In this document: in pieces, positions 47,675-59,421 of the stretch
How the letters are laid out: each line of letters begins with the position of its first letter
Position numbering within the stretch: the stretch's first letter is position 1
DNA from: Apiosordaria backusii
Taxonomy: Eukaryota; Ascomycota; Sordariomycetes; Sordariales; Lasiosphaeriaceae
Direction of reading: 5' to 3'
Assembly: GCA_030549205.1 (NCBI GenBank)
Contig: JAUKTV010000002.1
Location: 3,596,001 to 3,660,000 of the forward strand
Length of the DNA stretch: 64,000 nucleotides
Notes under the pieces: generated by a model
Told to the model about the DNA's origin: nothing
Databases searched by the model: none
The model's input: only the letters and a program-made list of their open reading frames with translations
Position numbers and translations under genes: made by a program

Positions 47675-49723
47675 GTTGACGCAAGGAAATCGAATTGGAA
47701 AACCGCGAGTATTTCGTACGCACAGCGGGTTGCTAAACAAATCGATGTTAGTTGACGTCGTATACTTCAATCCAAATTCATGAATTCAATTTTTTTCCTT
47801 CCCTCTTCTCACAAGCCTTTGGCTCACCAGCTACTGTCACACGCAGGAGCTTGAGGCGCCAGGTCTCTTCCCTAGTCCTGTAGCTCTCCACTTGGATCAC
47901 CAACCGAGGCCCCCTGGGATCAAGCAGAAGATGGTACGGTAACAAAAACGAGAAGACTCACAAAGTATGATTGGCGAGGAACTGTCCAGCAGATTGAATT
48001 GCCCCTGAAGTGCCAGATGATGTGGCTGTCTTGAGAAGCAGGTCGTTATGATACCCGAGGCCAGATGATTGACGAACTTGCCGGGAAATTTGCCCGGTGA
48101 AGAGAAACGAAGTATGTGGTTTCGTCTTTGATCAGGTTGAAAAGGTCGCTTCCAAGAGAAAGAAACGAGGGGTTTTCCCAGCCGCCAGGAGGTTGGTTTT
48201 ATGATGATTGGGTAGCCTGTGATGGCAGCAAGGTCTGACTAAAACGGCGAGAGCTACCAAGCCCCTGAATAGAGGCAGCCGGGGTGATGTTGTCGTCAAT
48301 AGAGTTAAAGCGAAGCCAACGAGAGCCGTTTTAAGGGGTGATCTTGACTTTGTGATGTTTCAAGCCCAAGAGATCCAGCTCTCCTGGCAGCCAAAATTAC
48401 GCAACACAGACAACCAGATATCAGGATTGTGTGCCAAAGGGCCACCCCAAAGCACAACACAGACAGACAGGTGACAAGGAGCGTGAGGTGTCGAGCCCCT
48501 TTATATTGGCAATGTAGTGCTCAATCGTCCAAGATGATTCATGCAGTTGTGATTTGATTTCGATCGCTCGCTCGCTCCCAAAAAACGCTCAGGTGTGTCC
48601 ACAAGGTTGGAACAAGGCAAGGCCAGAACGATGAAGGATGCCGTTAAAGACAATATGTCACAATGTACCCAAAAAAGAAGAGAAAAGGCCGGGGATTGGC
48701 GGGTTGGCTGCGTAGGGCTGGAAATCCCAACTTCGCTCTGTGATGTATTGATGGAAGACAAGAGAGGAGAGAAGGTTTGGAGACACCAAGACATCACTCT
48801 GCTGAGTCCGGCTGCTCAAAGAGAGAAAGAACAACTCTGCGCTTGCCTACCACAGAGGCCGGCCTCGGGGGGCATTTGAACCCGGTACAGCTGAATCTGT
48901 AGATGAACCTTCCTGCTCATGTTGTCAGTGACTACTAGTAAGAAGTGACTTCCATTTCCAATCCAGAGATTGTGGCCAAAGGGCCCGGGACGTACGTAGC
49001 TGTTAGGCTTGTACCTGCCTCGATAACCAAATGAGGCCTCGAACCAAATGAACATTTTTGAAGCAAAATCCATGCCCATGCAAGCGTAAGACTTGATGCC
49101 ATCTGGCATGTGATTTCAAGCCATGTACTTTGTAACTGCATCATGTTCCATATATATCCTTCTGTCCTGACATATTCTTATGAAGTCTTGGTGAGGGAAT
49201 TTGGATATGTGAGGGTAGTCTGAGTTCTCAAGTCCTTATGAATTCCATCACCAGAATTCACTTTAGCCCAAGCCTCAGCCAACACATTTCTGTCCTCTCG
49301 TGCTCAGTCTGGAGATTTGAAGTTGATGTAAATATTTACCGAACATGGTCCCGCCACGGCAAAGGGGTGGATACCCCCGCACTAAACCTCCGCTCTGTCC
49401 CGCCGTCGCCCGCTGCGGAACCGGCAGTGTGGAGATGACATCAGTTGCCGTTGCCGGGAGCTTGTCCACAGTGTCTGATCTAGGGCTGATCTTTTTCTCT
49501 TTCTCTCCTTTTTTGTAGTTTCTGCAAAGTGAATTCACATGAAGGTATCTTCCGTACTCAGACCTTGTCTCAGACCCCGGTTAGGCAACTCTAGCTGTAA
49601 GTGCCACCCCTGTCTACGATACAACTGACTCCTCTACTTGGAAAAGTCCAAATCTTCCCAGGTCTGTCTGTATACTGACCTATTTACATAGACATCCCCC
49701 ACCTTCAACACCAAACCCGCAAG
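47675..49723. other. Intergenic, 2.0 kb divergent region
   Basis: Holds the leader and a likely 5' UTR intron (about 47733-47961) of the minus-strand proline-rich gene, and the promoter of the plus-strand carboxymuconolactone decarboxylase-like gene. No conserved coding sequence is seen between them. Confidence 0.5.
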
Positions 49724-50416
49724 ATGCGTCTCCCCTACATCCCCGACCCACCCCCCACATACACCCCCGAGGAGGCCGAGATCGTCGAGCGCATCCAGAC
49801 CCGTCGTCGCCCCCGCCCCCTCCAGCCCCTGGATCTTACCCTGCTTCATTCACCCCCCGTCGCCGACGGCTGGAACTCCTTCCTCGGCGCCGTCCGCACC
49901 AAGACATCTATCCCTCAGGACCTCCGTGAGATTGCCATCTCCCGGGTTGCCGTCGTCAACCGGGCTTGGTATGAGTGGGCGCATCACGCTCCCCTGGCTG
50001 AGCAAGGAGGTGTGAGCAAGGAGGGCATGAACGCCATCAAGACGGAGCAGCCTCTCGTGCTGGGTGAGACCCAGAAGCCTGCGGAGCTCACGGAAAAGCA
50101 GTGGGCTGTTGTTTGCTATACGGATGAGATGACGAGAAACGTCCAGGTGAGGGATGAGACGTTTGCCAAGATGAGAGAGGTGTTTAGTGTTCAGGAGGTG
50201 GTTGAGGTCACTGCTACTGTGGGTTTTCATGTTCTGGCAAGAACAAGGAAGAAACAGGAAGACTGACAGAAGACAGATTGCGTGCTACAACTGCGTCAGT
50301 CGATTCTTGGTTGCTCTTGATGGTGAGTTCTCATGTTGTGTTTCGGGTGTAATGATGACACTGACAAAACGGCAGTTGGCGAGAGAAATGGAACTGGGCC
50401 TGATGCTGCTCACTAA
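49724..50416 (+). CDS. Carboxymuconolactone decarboxylase/AhpD-like protein
   Basis: Predicted 193-aa all-helical protein of the CMD/AhpD-like superfamily. Exons 49724-50218, 50277-50322 and 50376-50416 (introns 58 and 53 nt, donors GTGGGT and GTGAGT). Reading past the first donor would give a truncated protein of 180 residues, but the spliced product restores TATIACYNCVSRFLVALDV and ends GERNGTGPDAAH. The core motif LREIAISRVAVVNRAWYEWAHHAPLA (residues about 66-91) corresponds to the family signature with the Glu and His of the active site. The usual first Cys of bacterial AhpD (before YEW) is absent. The C-terminal CYNC gives a CxxC at another place. A peroxide/antioxidant or decarboxylase role is possible but unproven. 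Confidence 0.82.
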
Positions 50417-50862
50417 ATTGCATGTACTAGAAAGCTATAAAATGTGATCAACCTCAACATCTTCAACGAAACTTGGTGACTATGTATAGACATGCCTGTA
50501 CATCTATCAGGAGCTAGTATACACGTAGAGCCATGAATGGCGTGGTGTAATAAACAAGGGAAGAGCCGGTATAGAAAAAACTTATCCGACCAAAATGTGG
50601 TAGTTAAACTATATCCAGAGACTTTGTGAAATATGTGATTGATTCATAAACAAAGAAAAGGGGCATAAAAGGGGTATCTCGTCGAACTGTAAGGCCAACT
50701 AATAAACAAACAAGATTATTATCCACCAACACAAATATGCATCTTTCGTCTTCCGTTCTCTTTTCAAGGGCCCTGGCTGATGCAAATGCAAATCCCGGAT
50801 TATGTCGTGAAAGTCGTGATCATCATAATCGTCAATATATCATATCTCATCAAAATCATCCG
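50417..50862. other. Intergenic between convergent genes
   Basis: About 450 bp, AT-rich, between the stop codons of two convergent genes. 3' UTRs expected; nothing else seen. Confidence 0.55.
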
Positions 50863-51684
50863 TCAGCAAGCCGCTCGAGACATGGCAAGCTCGATGCTGG
50901 CGTGCCTCTCTCTCAAGACCGGGCTTCTCTGAAGCTCTTGCATCACACCTGCCCACCCCGTCCGGTGCGGCGCTTCTATTGCTTCTGGATGACCCATCGA
51001 ATGTACTGTCAGCCTCCGCAGAGGGGGCTTAGATTTGATGGGCGAATCTGTAAAAGAACGTAGTGGCGGCGGTAAGGGTGGTGGCTCGGGGGTCATGGGT
51101 GGGCTGGCTGGTGGCATCGGCCTCTGTGCTGGCTCTCGTTTGTTGCTTCCGTTGATAACCATTCCATTCGTTCTGCTTGCCAGCGCCGCCGTCTCGTTCG
51201 CGATACCAGCAATGATGCTCATGTGCACCACCAAAAAGCGCATCCTCAACAAGTCCAGCCGGCGCACTTTCTCCTCCAACGCCTGTCGATGACTAGCCCA
51301 GAGCAACCGCGCGCCAGTCCGCAACTGCATTGCCCTCTTTTCGCCCTCCGTCTCTTCCATCAGCGCATTGAGCGTCTCCCTCAGGGCATCTCCTGCTTTC
51401 TGAATGTCGCGCAGCAGCTTCCCCAGGCGCAACTTGTCCTCCAACCGCTTCACCTTTGCGATGTCATGCTCATAAGACTCGTTTTCGACGATAGAGCTAT
51501 CGATGGCATCCAGAAAGGCGGGCACCTCGCTCGGCGCATCGATGTAGGCTTTCGCATAGCGGGTCGCAAACTGGGAGAGGATGGCCAGCGAGAGGACGAG
51601 GGCGGTGAGGGACAGCACGAGGATCCACTGTTGAGCGTAGTCGTCTCCGCTCAGGCCCGCTGATGTGTTGTCAACCGCTGTCAT
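50863..51684 (-). CDS. Single-pass membrane coiled-coil protein, hypothetical
   Basis: Intronless 273-aa frame. Residues about 18-40 (QQWILVLSLTALVLSLAILSQ) form one transmembrane helix after a short polar N-terminus, so a signal-anchor topology is likely. A helical coiled-coil region follows (KVKRLEDKLRLGKLLRDIQKAG, EEKVRRLDLLRMRF) to about residue 165, then a disordered Pro-rich segment (PPASPPMTPEPPPLPPPLR) and a basic tail. I do not recognise the family. It is divergent from the Bud32 gene. The uniform codon usage and clear domain architecture argue for a real gene. Confidence 0.7.
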   Translation of the reverse strand: MTAVDNTSAGLSGDDYAQQWILVLSLTALVLSLAILSQFATRYAKAYIDAPSEVPAFLDAIDSSIVENESYEHDIAKVKRLEDKLRLGKLLRDIQKAGDALRETLNALMEETEGEKRAMQLRTGARLLWASHRQALEEKVRRLDLLRMRFLVVHMSIIAGIANETAALASRTNGMVINGSNKREPAQRPMPPASPPMTPEPPPLPPPLRSFTDSPIKSKPPLRRLTVHSMGHPEAIEAPHRTGWAGVMQELQRSPVLRERHASIELAMSRAAC

Positions 51685-52611
51685 TTTGGTAGTAATGGTA
51701 CCTGGATTAATGTGCTGGTTCCTTAAACTTCAGGTCATAGCAGGGGAACGACATGGGACGCTGCTGCTTCTGCTGCTGAGTAGGAGTTGCTCGCACATTG
51801 GAACGATCACAAGTGAACAAGAAGATGGCTGGTATTTTCCCTTGTTTGTGTGTGATTGGGAAGAGAGTGGCTGCTGGAACGTCACTTGATTCTCCCCCGC
51901 CCACCAAACGACCCGAACCCTGGACCACATGTTTCTTGCTTCTTGTTGAGAGTGTGGTGACCTCACCGCCCGCATCGACAGGGGTGTGAACCGCCGTCAT
52001 CACATTCTGCCGCCCGAGAACCCCGCGATGCGCTGAAGTGTTGAGTGCTTCCAGGACTGTGTTGTATCATTGATCATATTCCTCTCGAGACATCACATAC
52101 GTTTCAGTCTCTAGGATGATTCCGTACCCAAACTGCGACGGATCAGGTCGTGATGTAGTTCAGTGAGAGATGATGAGGGCTTGGTAACTGGTCATGCTGT
52201 TGGAAATTGATAATGTGGCCGAGGCTTTCCAGGGGTGTGAGAACTTAGAAGGATGTTCTTCAGTCCAGGCAAATGCCAAAAAGAGAGAAAAGAGGAAAAG
52301 GTAAGACAAGAAATGTAACGGCTACTAAAGGTTTCAACGTTCTTTAAGACATGAACCAACCTGGAAGTTCCCCTTGCGTCGGTAATCGCCAATTCCACCA
52401 CATTGCATAGCTCCGCGCGGGTGGGCAGATCAAGTGGGTAACATTTCTGCCCCTCCATCCCACTTTCTTCACTGCCCCTCTTCGGGCGTCCAAAGGAAAA
52501 CAATGCGACCGCCAAAACATTCAAGCAGAATATCCAGACAAACACCACTCTAACCGACGACGAGAACACCGTGCTTTCTCCCCGACACATCAACATAGAC
52601 CCTCGCCCACC
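51685..52611. other. Divergent promoter, membrane protein gene and BUD32
   Basis: About 0.9 kb between two start codons on opposite strands, carrying both promoters. No other gene seen. Confidence 0.55.
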
Positions 52612-53421
52612 ATGACCGAACCAGCAACCGAATTCCCCCCACCAAAAATCCTCACCCTCTCCCCCGCCCACAAGCCCATCCTCATCACACAAGGCGCCGA
52701 AGGCCGCCTCTACAAGACCCCCTCCCCCTTCCAGCCAAACAAGTTTTGCGCCCTCAAGTACCGCCCCCCAAAACCTTACCGCCACCCCATCCTCGACGCC
52801 CGCCTCACCAAAGCCCGCATCTCGTCCGAAGCCAAAGTCCTCGACCGCTGCTACCGCGAGGGCGTCCCCGTCCCCGCCGTCCTCGCCAAAGATGCCGCCG
52901 CCGGGTGGATGATGATTGAGTGGATTGAGGGCGAGCCAGTCAGAGTGGGGATCAACACTTGGCTAGGGGAGCGACCAGAAGACGACGCTGTTGTGGACAG
53001 CAACCAAGAAGACGAGACGGCTTTGATCGATCTCATGAAGAGGATTGGCGTGGCAGTTGGGGCGCTTCACAGGACGGGCGTGGTGCATGGGGACTTGACG
53101 ACGAGTAACATGATGCTGAGGCCATGGGCCGAGGATGGGCTACCAAACGGGAATGGGAGCAACTCTGAGAAGGCAAAGGCAGTGGCGGGCGATGTGGTGG
53201 TTATCGACTTTGGGCTTGCGATGCAAAGTCAGTCGGACGAAGACCGAGCGGTAGATCTTTACGTGTTGGAAAGAGCGTTTGCGAGCACACATCCAAGGGC
53301 CGAGAGGCTGTTTCACCACATCTTGGACTCGTATAGGGAAGCCTTCAAGAAGGCGCCGTCGGTGCTCAACAAGTTGGAGGATGTGAGAATGCGCGGGAGA
53401 AAGAGGAGTATGCTAGGGTAG
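52612..53421 (+). CDS. BUD32: Bud32/PRPK kinase of the EKC/KEOPS complex
   Basis: Intronless 269-aa atypical kinase/ATPase that supports Kae1 in making t6A37 on ANN-decoding tRNAs, and is linked to telomere maintenance and transcription. The minimal kinase fold is visible: glycine-loop equivalent QGAEGRLY (27-34), ATP lysine in CALKY (Lys49), the Bud32-specific RHPILDARLTKARISSEAKVL (57-77), catalytic HGDLTTSN (159-166, HGD instead of HRD) and DFGLA (199-203). The C-terminus RMRGRKRSMLG is the basic tail typical of the family. An insert of about 20 residues between the catalytic and DFG loops (GNGSNSEKAKAV) is longer than in yeast. Start is the first ATG, giving the usual short N-terminus. 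Confidence 0.95.
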   Translation: MTEPATEFPPPKILTLSPAHKPILITQGAEGRLYKTPSPFQPNKFCALKYRPPKPYRHPILDARLTKARISSEAKVLDRCYREGVPVPAVLAKDAAAGWMMIEWIEGEPVRVGINTWLGERPEDDAVVDSNQEDETALIDLMKRIGVAVGALHRTGVVHGDLTTSNMMLRPWAEDGLPNGNGSNSEKAKAVAGDVVVIDFGLAMQSQSDEDRAVDLYVLERAFASTHPRAERLFHHILDSYREAFKKAPSVLNKLEDVRMRGRKRSMLG

Positions 53422-53591
53422 AATATAAAAACAAAAAGAGAAAGCAAAAACAGCTGTTGCTCGCTACATGCATCTTGGTTGTAACATACATACACTCCGC
53501 TTGATATCATATCTGATCCGATAACTTGACCCAAAAGAGCAAAAAGCCACCCATATATAACCCAAAGGACATGGCTCGATTATCTCCAGTT

Positions 53592-54692
53592 TCAAGCCTC
53601 TGTCAGCTCGGCGCCGGCGAAATACCCCTTATTCTCAATAACACCCCGATCACGTACTACAGCGGTATACTTGACAACCCACTGCGGTGCCAAATCTCCC
53701 TTCAGCCCGCCGGCTCCGGTCTCCGGATCGGCGAGTACCCCTGCCCCACCGAGTCCCTGGCCGAGCAGCTCCCTCAGCGTACCCTTGGGGAGGATATCAG
53801 TGCAGTCGCTATGCGCGAGCAGCTCGATCCCTTCCTCCTTGGCCAGCTTGGAGAGTGGTGGTGGCACATTGCAGCAGTTCTTGATATTGATCTGGTTGAC
53901 TGTCGGCCGGACCTGCACCCTCTTGAGGAACCGAGCGAGCTTCTCACTGCCAAACTCGGCCAGACCGATACTCTTGGCCAGTCCAGCACGGTGAAGATCC
54001 TCAATCGCAGCCCATGTGGCGAGCTCCTCCTCATCATTGCCTTGGATCGCGTTATGCCTGTCGGCCTCCCACTCGCAGTCGCCCTCAAAGGACATGCCCG
54101 GGAAGGACACAATCAAAAGATCAACAGCGGGCGCGTCCAGCTCCTTCAACACCAAATCCAGCGCTTCCTTTGCGAACTGCGCCCGCCTGTCGACCGAGGC
54201 AGACGGCAAGAAGAAGAGCTTGACCGTGATGCTGTATTGCGACGGCTCTTCCTGCAGCCCCGCCTCTGACCAATCGATGCGGGGTACGTACAGGGCGCCA
54301 TCCTGCTCGGCAGTCCAGACCGAGACTGGTGGGCGCCCGCCTGTCGCTGTGTTTACGTGCAGCGCATTCCCATTGCTCTTCACTGCGCCATTTTCGACAT
54401 CGCCATTAGCATGAAGTTTTCCGTCCTGGGCTTCGTCGGCGGCGACGGCTGCATAGTCCTCCTGCGCAGCCAGGAAGTTGCTTCGGAGCGAATTGGTGAG
54501 TTCGAGGTTGGATCGGTATGCACCCGGCTTGCGAATGATGGAGGGGCCGCCCGAGACGATGTTCCTAGATAGATGCCAAATCACGCAATCAGCAGCCACT
54601 CTCATGCGACACAGCGCAGCGCCAGCGCGGGAAGGGAAGGGACAAAATGGGGAAGTTGAGTGTTACCCAGTTGAAAGTATTAGCTTTGCCAT
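53592..54692 (-). CDS. Glutamate-cysteine ligase modifier (regulatory) subunit
   Basis: Aldo-keto-reductase-like protein that lowers the Km for glutamate and relieves glutathione feedback on the catalytic subunit in the first step of glutathione synthesis. Exons 54692-54667 and 54564-53592 (102-nt intron, GTAACA donor, TAG acceptor) give 332 aa. The 26-nt first exon encodes MAKLILSTG and joins NIVSGGPSIIRKPGAYRSN, the conserved family start; using the nearest downstream ATG would give a wrong N-terminus. Further family blocks are DLLIVSFPGMSFEGDCEWEA, IGLAEFGSEKLARFL, PTVNQINIKNCCNVPP and the end WVVKYTAVVRDRGVIENKGYF. The AKR catalytic tetrad is not expected in this subunit. It is convergent with BUD32, 170 bp apart. 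Confidence 0.92.
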
Positions 54693-55989
54693 GGTTCGCT
54701 TTCCCCCAAGTAGTTTCTTTTTCCCAGTCAAGAATAACCAAATTGATTGTCCGGTTTCCACCAGGAACAAATAGAGAAGTTTTAGAAATCGCATAGAGAA
54801 GAAGAAAAGTTAGGTACTTCGTGGATGGCGAAGAGCGAGGCCAGCAGGCGTTCTCTCGGTGGGGTTCGAATGAATTATTAATGATTCATGTCAGAACAAC
54901 AAACAGCCCCGCCAGCGTGGTTTGTCCAGTTGTTTGTGAGATGAGAATGTACACTGAAAAGAAGCAAAAGGTTGAATATTTCCAAGAGTGGATATACTGT
55001 AAGGAACCGGACCGGGGAGGGGGCGGCGAACTACTCGCAAAAAGCTGCTCTTCTATATACCTTTCTCGAAGGGCCGGATTGATGCACCCCAAACGGAAAT
55101 CGAACCAGCTTCAAGAGGGAGCAACATAGATAGCCGCCTGTTCAATAATGGCCCTGTGATTTAGTGACCGACGGGACTTAAACCCGGGTTGAAGAGGCCG
55201 AGAACGAGGATGAGAGCGTGGGATGAACAAGACGAGTTAGAGTGTGGCCAGGCCAACCATACCCCATCCCATCAATGGAAACTAGAGCGGAGCGTGGGGA
55301 AGGCCCAAGACCTCCCACATGCTGTGCCGTCCCTTCAGGAACTCAACCCACGCTTTCAAAGACCAGACAAGGAGCGATGAATAAGGAGGTTGTCTCCATT
55401 GAGACCCTGCTGCTCGCTCGGTGTCCGACCCGTTATAAGCCGAAGCTGTACAACCGAGGACCATGGGATGACGTATTGAGGACGAGAGATTCAGTGAGCC
55501 AGGGCTCCGAAGCTGGCGTTGATGAGATTGAATAGGGTACGGATATTGGCGTTTTGCTCTCTGATGGGCGTTATTTCATCATCAGGTCCTAGAAATTTGC
55601 ACATGAGGTTCCCAATGGGTTTGTTGTAGTGGTTTCACAGACCTATGAAGACGCGGTGACGACAACCACACCTTTGATGAGAGGCAGGTGACACCAAATG
55701 GAAATTACCCCACCATCCCACTTGAGGCGTTCGAGACCTCCCAGGATCCGTCTGCTAAGCTCCACTGGGATGCCCCGCCAAATTGGGGTCCAAGCGCTGC
55801 GAGTTTGTTCCTCAGGCACTGATCATCGGCGATTGGCGTCGTGGCCGACCTTCCAGCTGGTCGGAGCAGGGAGACTTTGTTCATTGAAGCATGCCAACCA
55901 AATTTCCCCCAAGATCACCTTGACAACATCCACTCCTCAACCGACCTACCCAACCCTTTGCCAGTCGGTGAAGCGTGAATAGCTTCATC
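54693..55989. other. Divergent region, GCL modifier and AP-1 sigma genes
   Basis: About 1.3 kb between two divergent start codons, carrying both promoters. One short tRNA T-arm-like fragment lies at 55164-55188; otherwise nothing recognised. Confidence 0.5.
55164..55188 (-). pseudogene. tRNA T-arm-like fragment
   Basis: On the minus strand CCCGGGTTTAAGTCCCG followed by TCGGTCAC looks like the T-arm and 3' acceptor strand of a tRNA. The invariant C56 of TTC is a T, and no matching 5' half lies upstream. At best a small relic. Confidence 0.2.
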
Positions 55990-56797
55990 ATGGCCATCAA
56001 GTATGCAATCTACTTTGTAGCTTTGACATCATGGTCTTTTGCGCTAATTACGGTGTCGCAGCTATCTCATCCTCCTTTCGCGCCAGGGCAAAGTGGTCAG
56101 TTCTCATCGTCTTGAGAATACCGGTATCGCGGTCGCTTCGATAGCCATCTAACACAACCACTACAGCGCCTAGCCAAATGGTTTACCACGTTGTCCCCGA
56201 AGGATAAAGCCAAGATTGTCAAGGACGTCTCGCAGCTTGTTCTTGCCAGACGAACCCGGATGTGCAACTTTCTCGAGTACAAGGGTGCGTGATGGACGCC
56301 TTTGGCGATGCCAGCTGTTACTTCCCTTGTCAACTTGCTTACCGTGTGGGGGGACAGACACTAAGATCGTCTATCGCCGATATGCCTCGCTCTTCTTCAT
56401 CGCCGGCTGCTCCTCCGAAGACAACGAACTGATCACGCTCGAAATCATCCACCGATACGTTGAGCAGATGGACAAGTACTACGGAAACGTGTGTGAGCTC
56501 GACATCATCTTCTCCTTCACCAAGGCCTATTATATTCTCGATGAGCTTCTGCTGGCGGGAGAGTTGCAGGAAAGCAGCAAGAAGAATGTGCTGCGCTGCA
56601 TCTCGCAGCAGGATGCTCTCGAAGACATGGAGGTTGGTTTCTTTCCTGATCGCTTGTTGAACGTTTGGCAGAGCTGCTTCTCCTTTCTCTTATCATGGCG
56701 TACCTCACGAGTCCCTTGTTGTGTCCAGTTCTGGTGATCTTGCTGACACGTCAACCCTATTCCTCAGGTCGAGGATGAAGTCACCAAGATCATGTAG
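55990..56797 (+). CDS. APS1: AP-1 clathrin adaptor sigma subunit
   Basis: Small adaptin of the AP-1 complex, which sorts cargo with clathrin between the trans-Golgi and endosomes. Five exons, 55990-56000, 56062-56095, 56167-56284, 56358-56632 and 56768-56797, give 155 aa, the family's usual length. The spliced protein reads MAINYLILLSRQGKVRLAKW, TRMCNFLEYKDTKIVYRRYASLFF (in two exons), EIIHRYVEQMDKYYGNVCELD, ending DMEVEDEVTKIM. The longin-like fold and the residues that form the dileucine-binding pocket region (RRYASLFF, CELDIIF) are intact. AP-1 rather than AP-2 is indicated by LVLARRTRMCNFLEYK. The first two exons are only 11 and 34 nt, so simple ORF searches miss the N-terminus. The fourth intron has a weak GTTGGT donor. 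Confidence 0.95.
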
Positions 56798-58322
56798 AAG
56801 ATCGGCATCATCACTTGCATCTCTTTCTTTCCACGAATACACCCACGCTTTCCAGTTTGGGCAGCAGGTCCCTCTCTCGAGCACTTCACCGGCGACACCA
56901 GGATCATGCATGACTTGACTGAGTGCGCTGGCTTACACATGCGACGCAGGCTTCAGATGAGTTCACAAAGGCGCTCGAACGTGCGGGGTTTCTATGAAAC
57001 AGGCGGCGCGACATGATACCCACTTGATGACGACGATGGAAAGACGAACAAGTCGAAGCCGAAGAAAACGGCACTACGATACAGCACGGACACGGAAATA
57101 GCTACAGGCAGGAGGAAAGCGGCTGCAAAGAAGCAGACCATGGCAGGCCGTGGGCAGAGGCGGCAACAGCGGGAAGCATTGGGCTAGGCTACATTTACCC
57201 ATTAGGAGGGAGCAAACTCCATCCTTAGATCTTAGATATGGGCATTGTGTAGATAAATTGGCTGTCTGTCGGTGCTGGTCCGCAAAGAAGGACTTCATGC
57301 AACGCCCAGGTCTTCCTCGGGAATACATTCGAGGAGGCCAGCAAGCACCCGGCACACGTCAATTCGACTTACTAATAACTACAACATTGGGACGCTACCA
57401 AGGCGCTCCACCAACCTACTCATCTGTCACCCGCGTTGCGACCATGTGTTTGAAGGGTTTGTCGAGAGATGATTTTGAGTCCTAACCTGATGCTATTCAG
57501 AGATTTAGCCCGTGGTGGTTTGAAGGTTTCCCATTCGTTCATGGGTGACAGCATGATGACGGAAGTGCCGGGGTTCGGAAAAGGGGGAAAGAGGGTTGGT
57601 GGAGGACCTGGGACTGCCGATCATTTACCCCCGTGCCCGCCCGAAACCGGGATTACACTACCTGAGGCCAGGTCAGGCCAAGCCAACGTGGGCAGAGCCA
57701 GGCCAGATGATGCAGCACCTCGAACACCGACCCGAACCGCCAGCTGAAAGGGCATAACAGTAGCCAACAATCTTGTCCTACTCCTTCCCCTCTTTCCGGA
57801 TTTCAACTGTGCAAAAGGCGTTTCTCAATCGTGCCTTTGATAACAAGACAGACAACATCTGACGCCGAGCCAGATCGTATCATAGCATCCCGTCGCATCG
57901 CCCCCGGCAACTCACTAACACCCCCCCGCCAATACTTCCTTTGGCTCTTTGTTCTTTATCACTTGGTACCACAACACACACAGCGCGGTCTTCTGCGACA
58001 CTCCAAGATTGCGCACCACTTCCTCCCGGAATCATCACCCAACTTCTCCGGCTTTTTATCAGCATTTCGAAGCATCACGCCAACAACATCATCAGTTCCT
58101 AGCAGGACAGCTCTCAAGTATCCAAATCCGGAAACACTACCCACTATTTACACCACTCCGCCTGGCTGGTCACGCGTGCCCATCCGCCAACCTTCCGCCC
58201 CTCCGTCTTACGACACGTTCCCGTCTTGATGCCCCTGCAAGATAGGGCCACCTTCTCCAGAGCACATCTTCCCAAGATATCAAACTTTCCAAAGTCCGCT
58301 TCCAGCGCTGTCAACTTCCAAG
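56798..58322. other. Intergenic, AP-1 sigma 3' UTR and MAF1 promoter
   Basis: About 1.5 kb between tandem genes. The last 500 bases before the MAF1 start are C/A-rich with pyrimidine runs, typical of a fungal leader. No conserved ORF or RNA gene seen. Confidence 0.5.
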
Positions 58323-59421
58323 ATGAAGGTATGCGCTTTGGGTTCACTGACATCATAGTTATCGCCTGCGCCAGGGCAACGGGCTGACAAAGCTGCAACA
58401 GTACCTATCTCTCCCGACGTTCGACAAAGTGACGAGCGCCTTGAATTTCGATACCCCCGATTGTCACATAACAGGCAGCTGCGATCTTTACACGACCAAA
58501 GCCGCCGGTTCAGACAAGAAGCTCTACAAGAACATATCCCAGTCCCTTGAGTCACAACATGCGGCCCTCCTCAAATTCGACGCATCCCTCTCCCCACCCC
58601 AGCGCAGTTCAATGGCGGCAAGCCTCAACTTGAACCGCTCCTCCCCATTTGGCTCGCTCAACGAGGTCTCGAACAGGCGAACCTTCGCCTACCTTATCGC
58701 AACCCTCAACGCATCGCATCCCGACTATGACTTTTCCAAGGTTCTCCGCCCAGGCGATTTCAAGCGCGAGAATGTGTTGCGCTCCGTCATGAGCCACATC
58801 GACAACACACTCCGCAGTGTGCGGCCAAACACGAACTACCTCGACCCAATGGCCGCCCACGGCTCACCGTCAGAGTTCGATACAGGCATCTCACCATCTC
58901 CGCCTTGGGGTCCTGAGATGTGGTCTTTGATTGATAAGGAGATGGATCTCCAGGATTGCAGCATCTTCTCCTACCAACCCGCTAATGACCCCTTTGAGGA
59001 TGATGAGTGTGCTATCTGGTCTTTCCATTACTTCTTCTTCAACAAGGCCCTGAAGAGAGTCTGTTACATGCACGTTAGAGGTGTGCCTGTCATGAGCCAG
59101 AGCCCCAGTGTCAGGCCACACGCTCTTCTATCGCGCGGAAGCACACAGGCCTGGGCCGAGGATCAGGATGACGACGACACTGGTGCCAACAAGCGTGCCC
59201 TGTACTGGCTAGGCGATAGAGTCGCCGAGCGGATTCAGACCAGTGATGACGAGATGGATGACGGTTTAATATGGAACCGCGATGCCGACGGTGACGTCTC
59301 GTATCAGTACGACGACGACGACTACGATTTCGACGACGAGCTCGACCTACCTGGCGATGACGGCCACTTTGGACGCGGTGTGAGCGAGGACATCGCTTCG
59401 AGAATGGAGATTGACGTCTAA
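58323..59421 (+). CDS. MAF1: Maf1, repressor of RNA polymerase III transcription
   Basis: Conserved nutrient- and stress-responsive repressor that binds Pol III and blocks its recruitment to tRNA and 5S genes; it is regulated by TORC1/PKA phosphorylation and nuclear import. Exon 1 (58323-58328) is only ATG AAG; a 73-nt intron follows, then exon 2 (58402-59421), giving 341 aa. Box A reads TSALNFDTPDCHITGSCDLYTTKAAGSDKK (in part), then SHPDYDFSKVLRPGDFKRE for the middle block and IWSFHYFFFNKALKRVCYM for box C. A variable loop between A and B holds SLSPPQR and LNRSSPFG with likely phosphosites. The C-terminus is strongly acidic (DDDDYDFDDELDLPGDD). Everything needed for function is present. Confidence 0.95.

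Noticed and set aside
48867..48886. tRNA T-arm-like string on the minus strand (GGGTTCAAATGCCC)
   Set aside because: The stem does not pair at two positions and there are no D- or acceptor arms in register; chance similarity is sufficient.
21607..54692. A glutathione/thiol gene cluster (5-oxoprolinase, cysteine desulfurase, GCL modifier subunit)
   Set aside because: The genes are 13-15 kb apart with unrelated genes between them; functional relatedness is probably coincidence.
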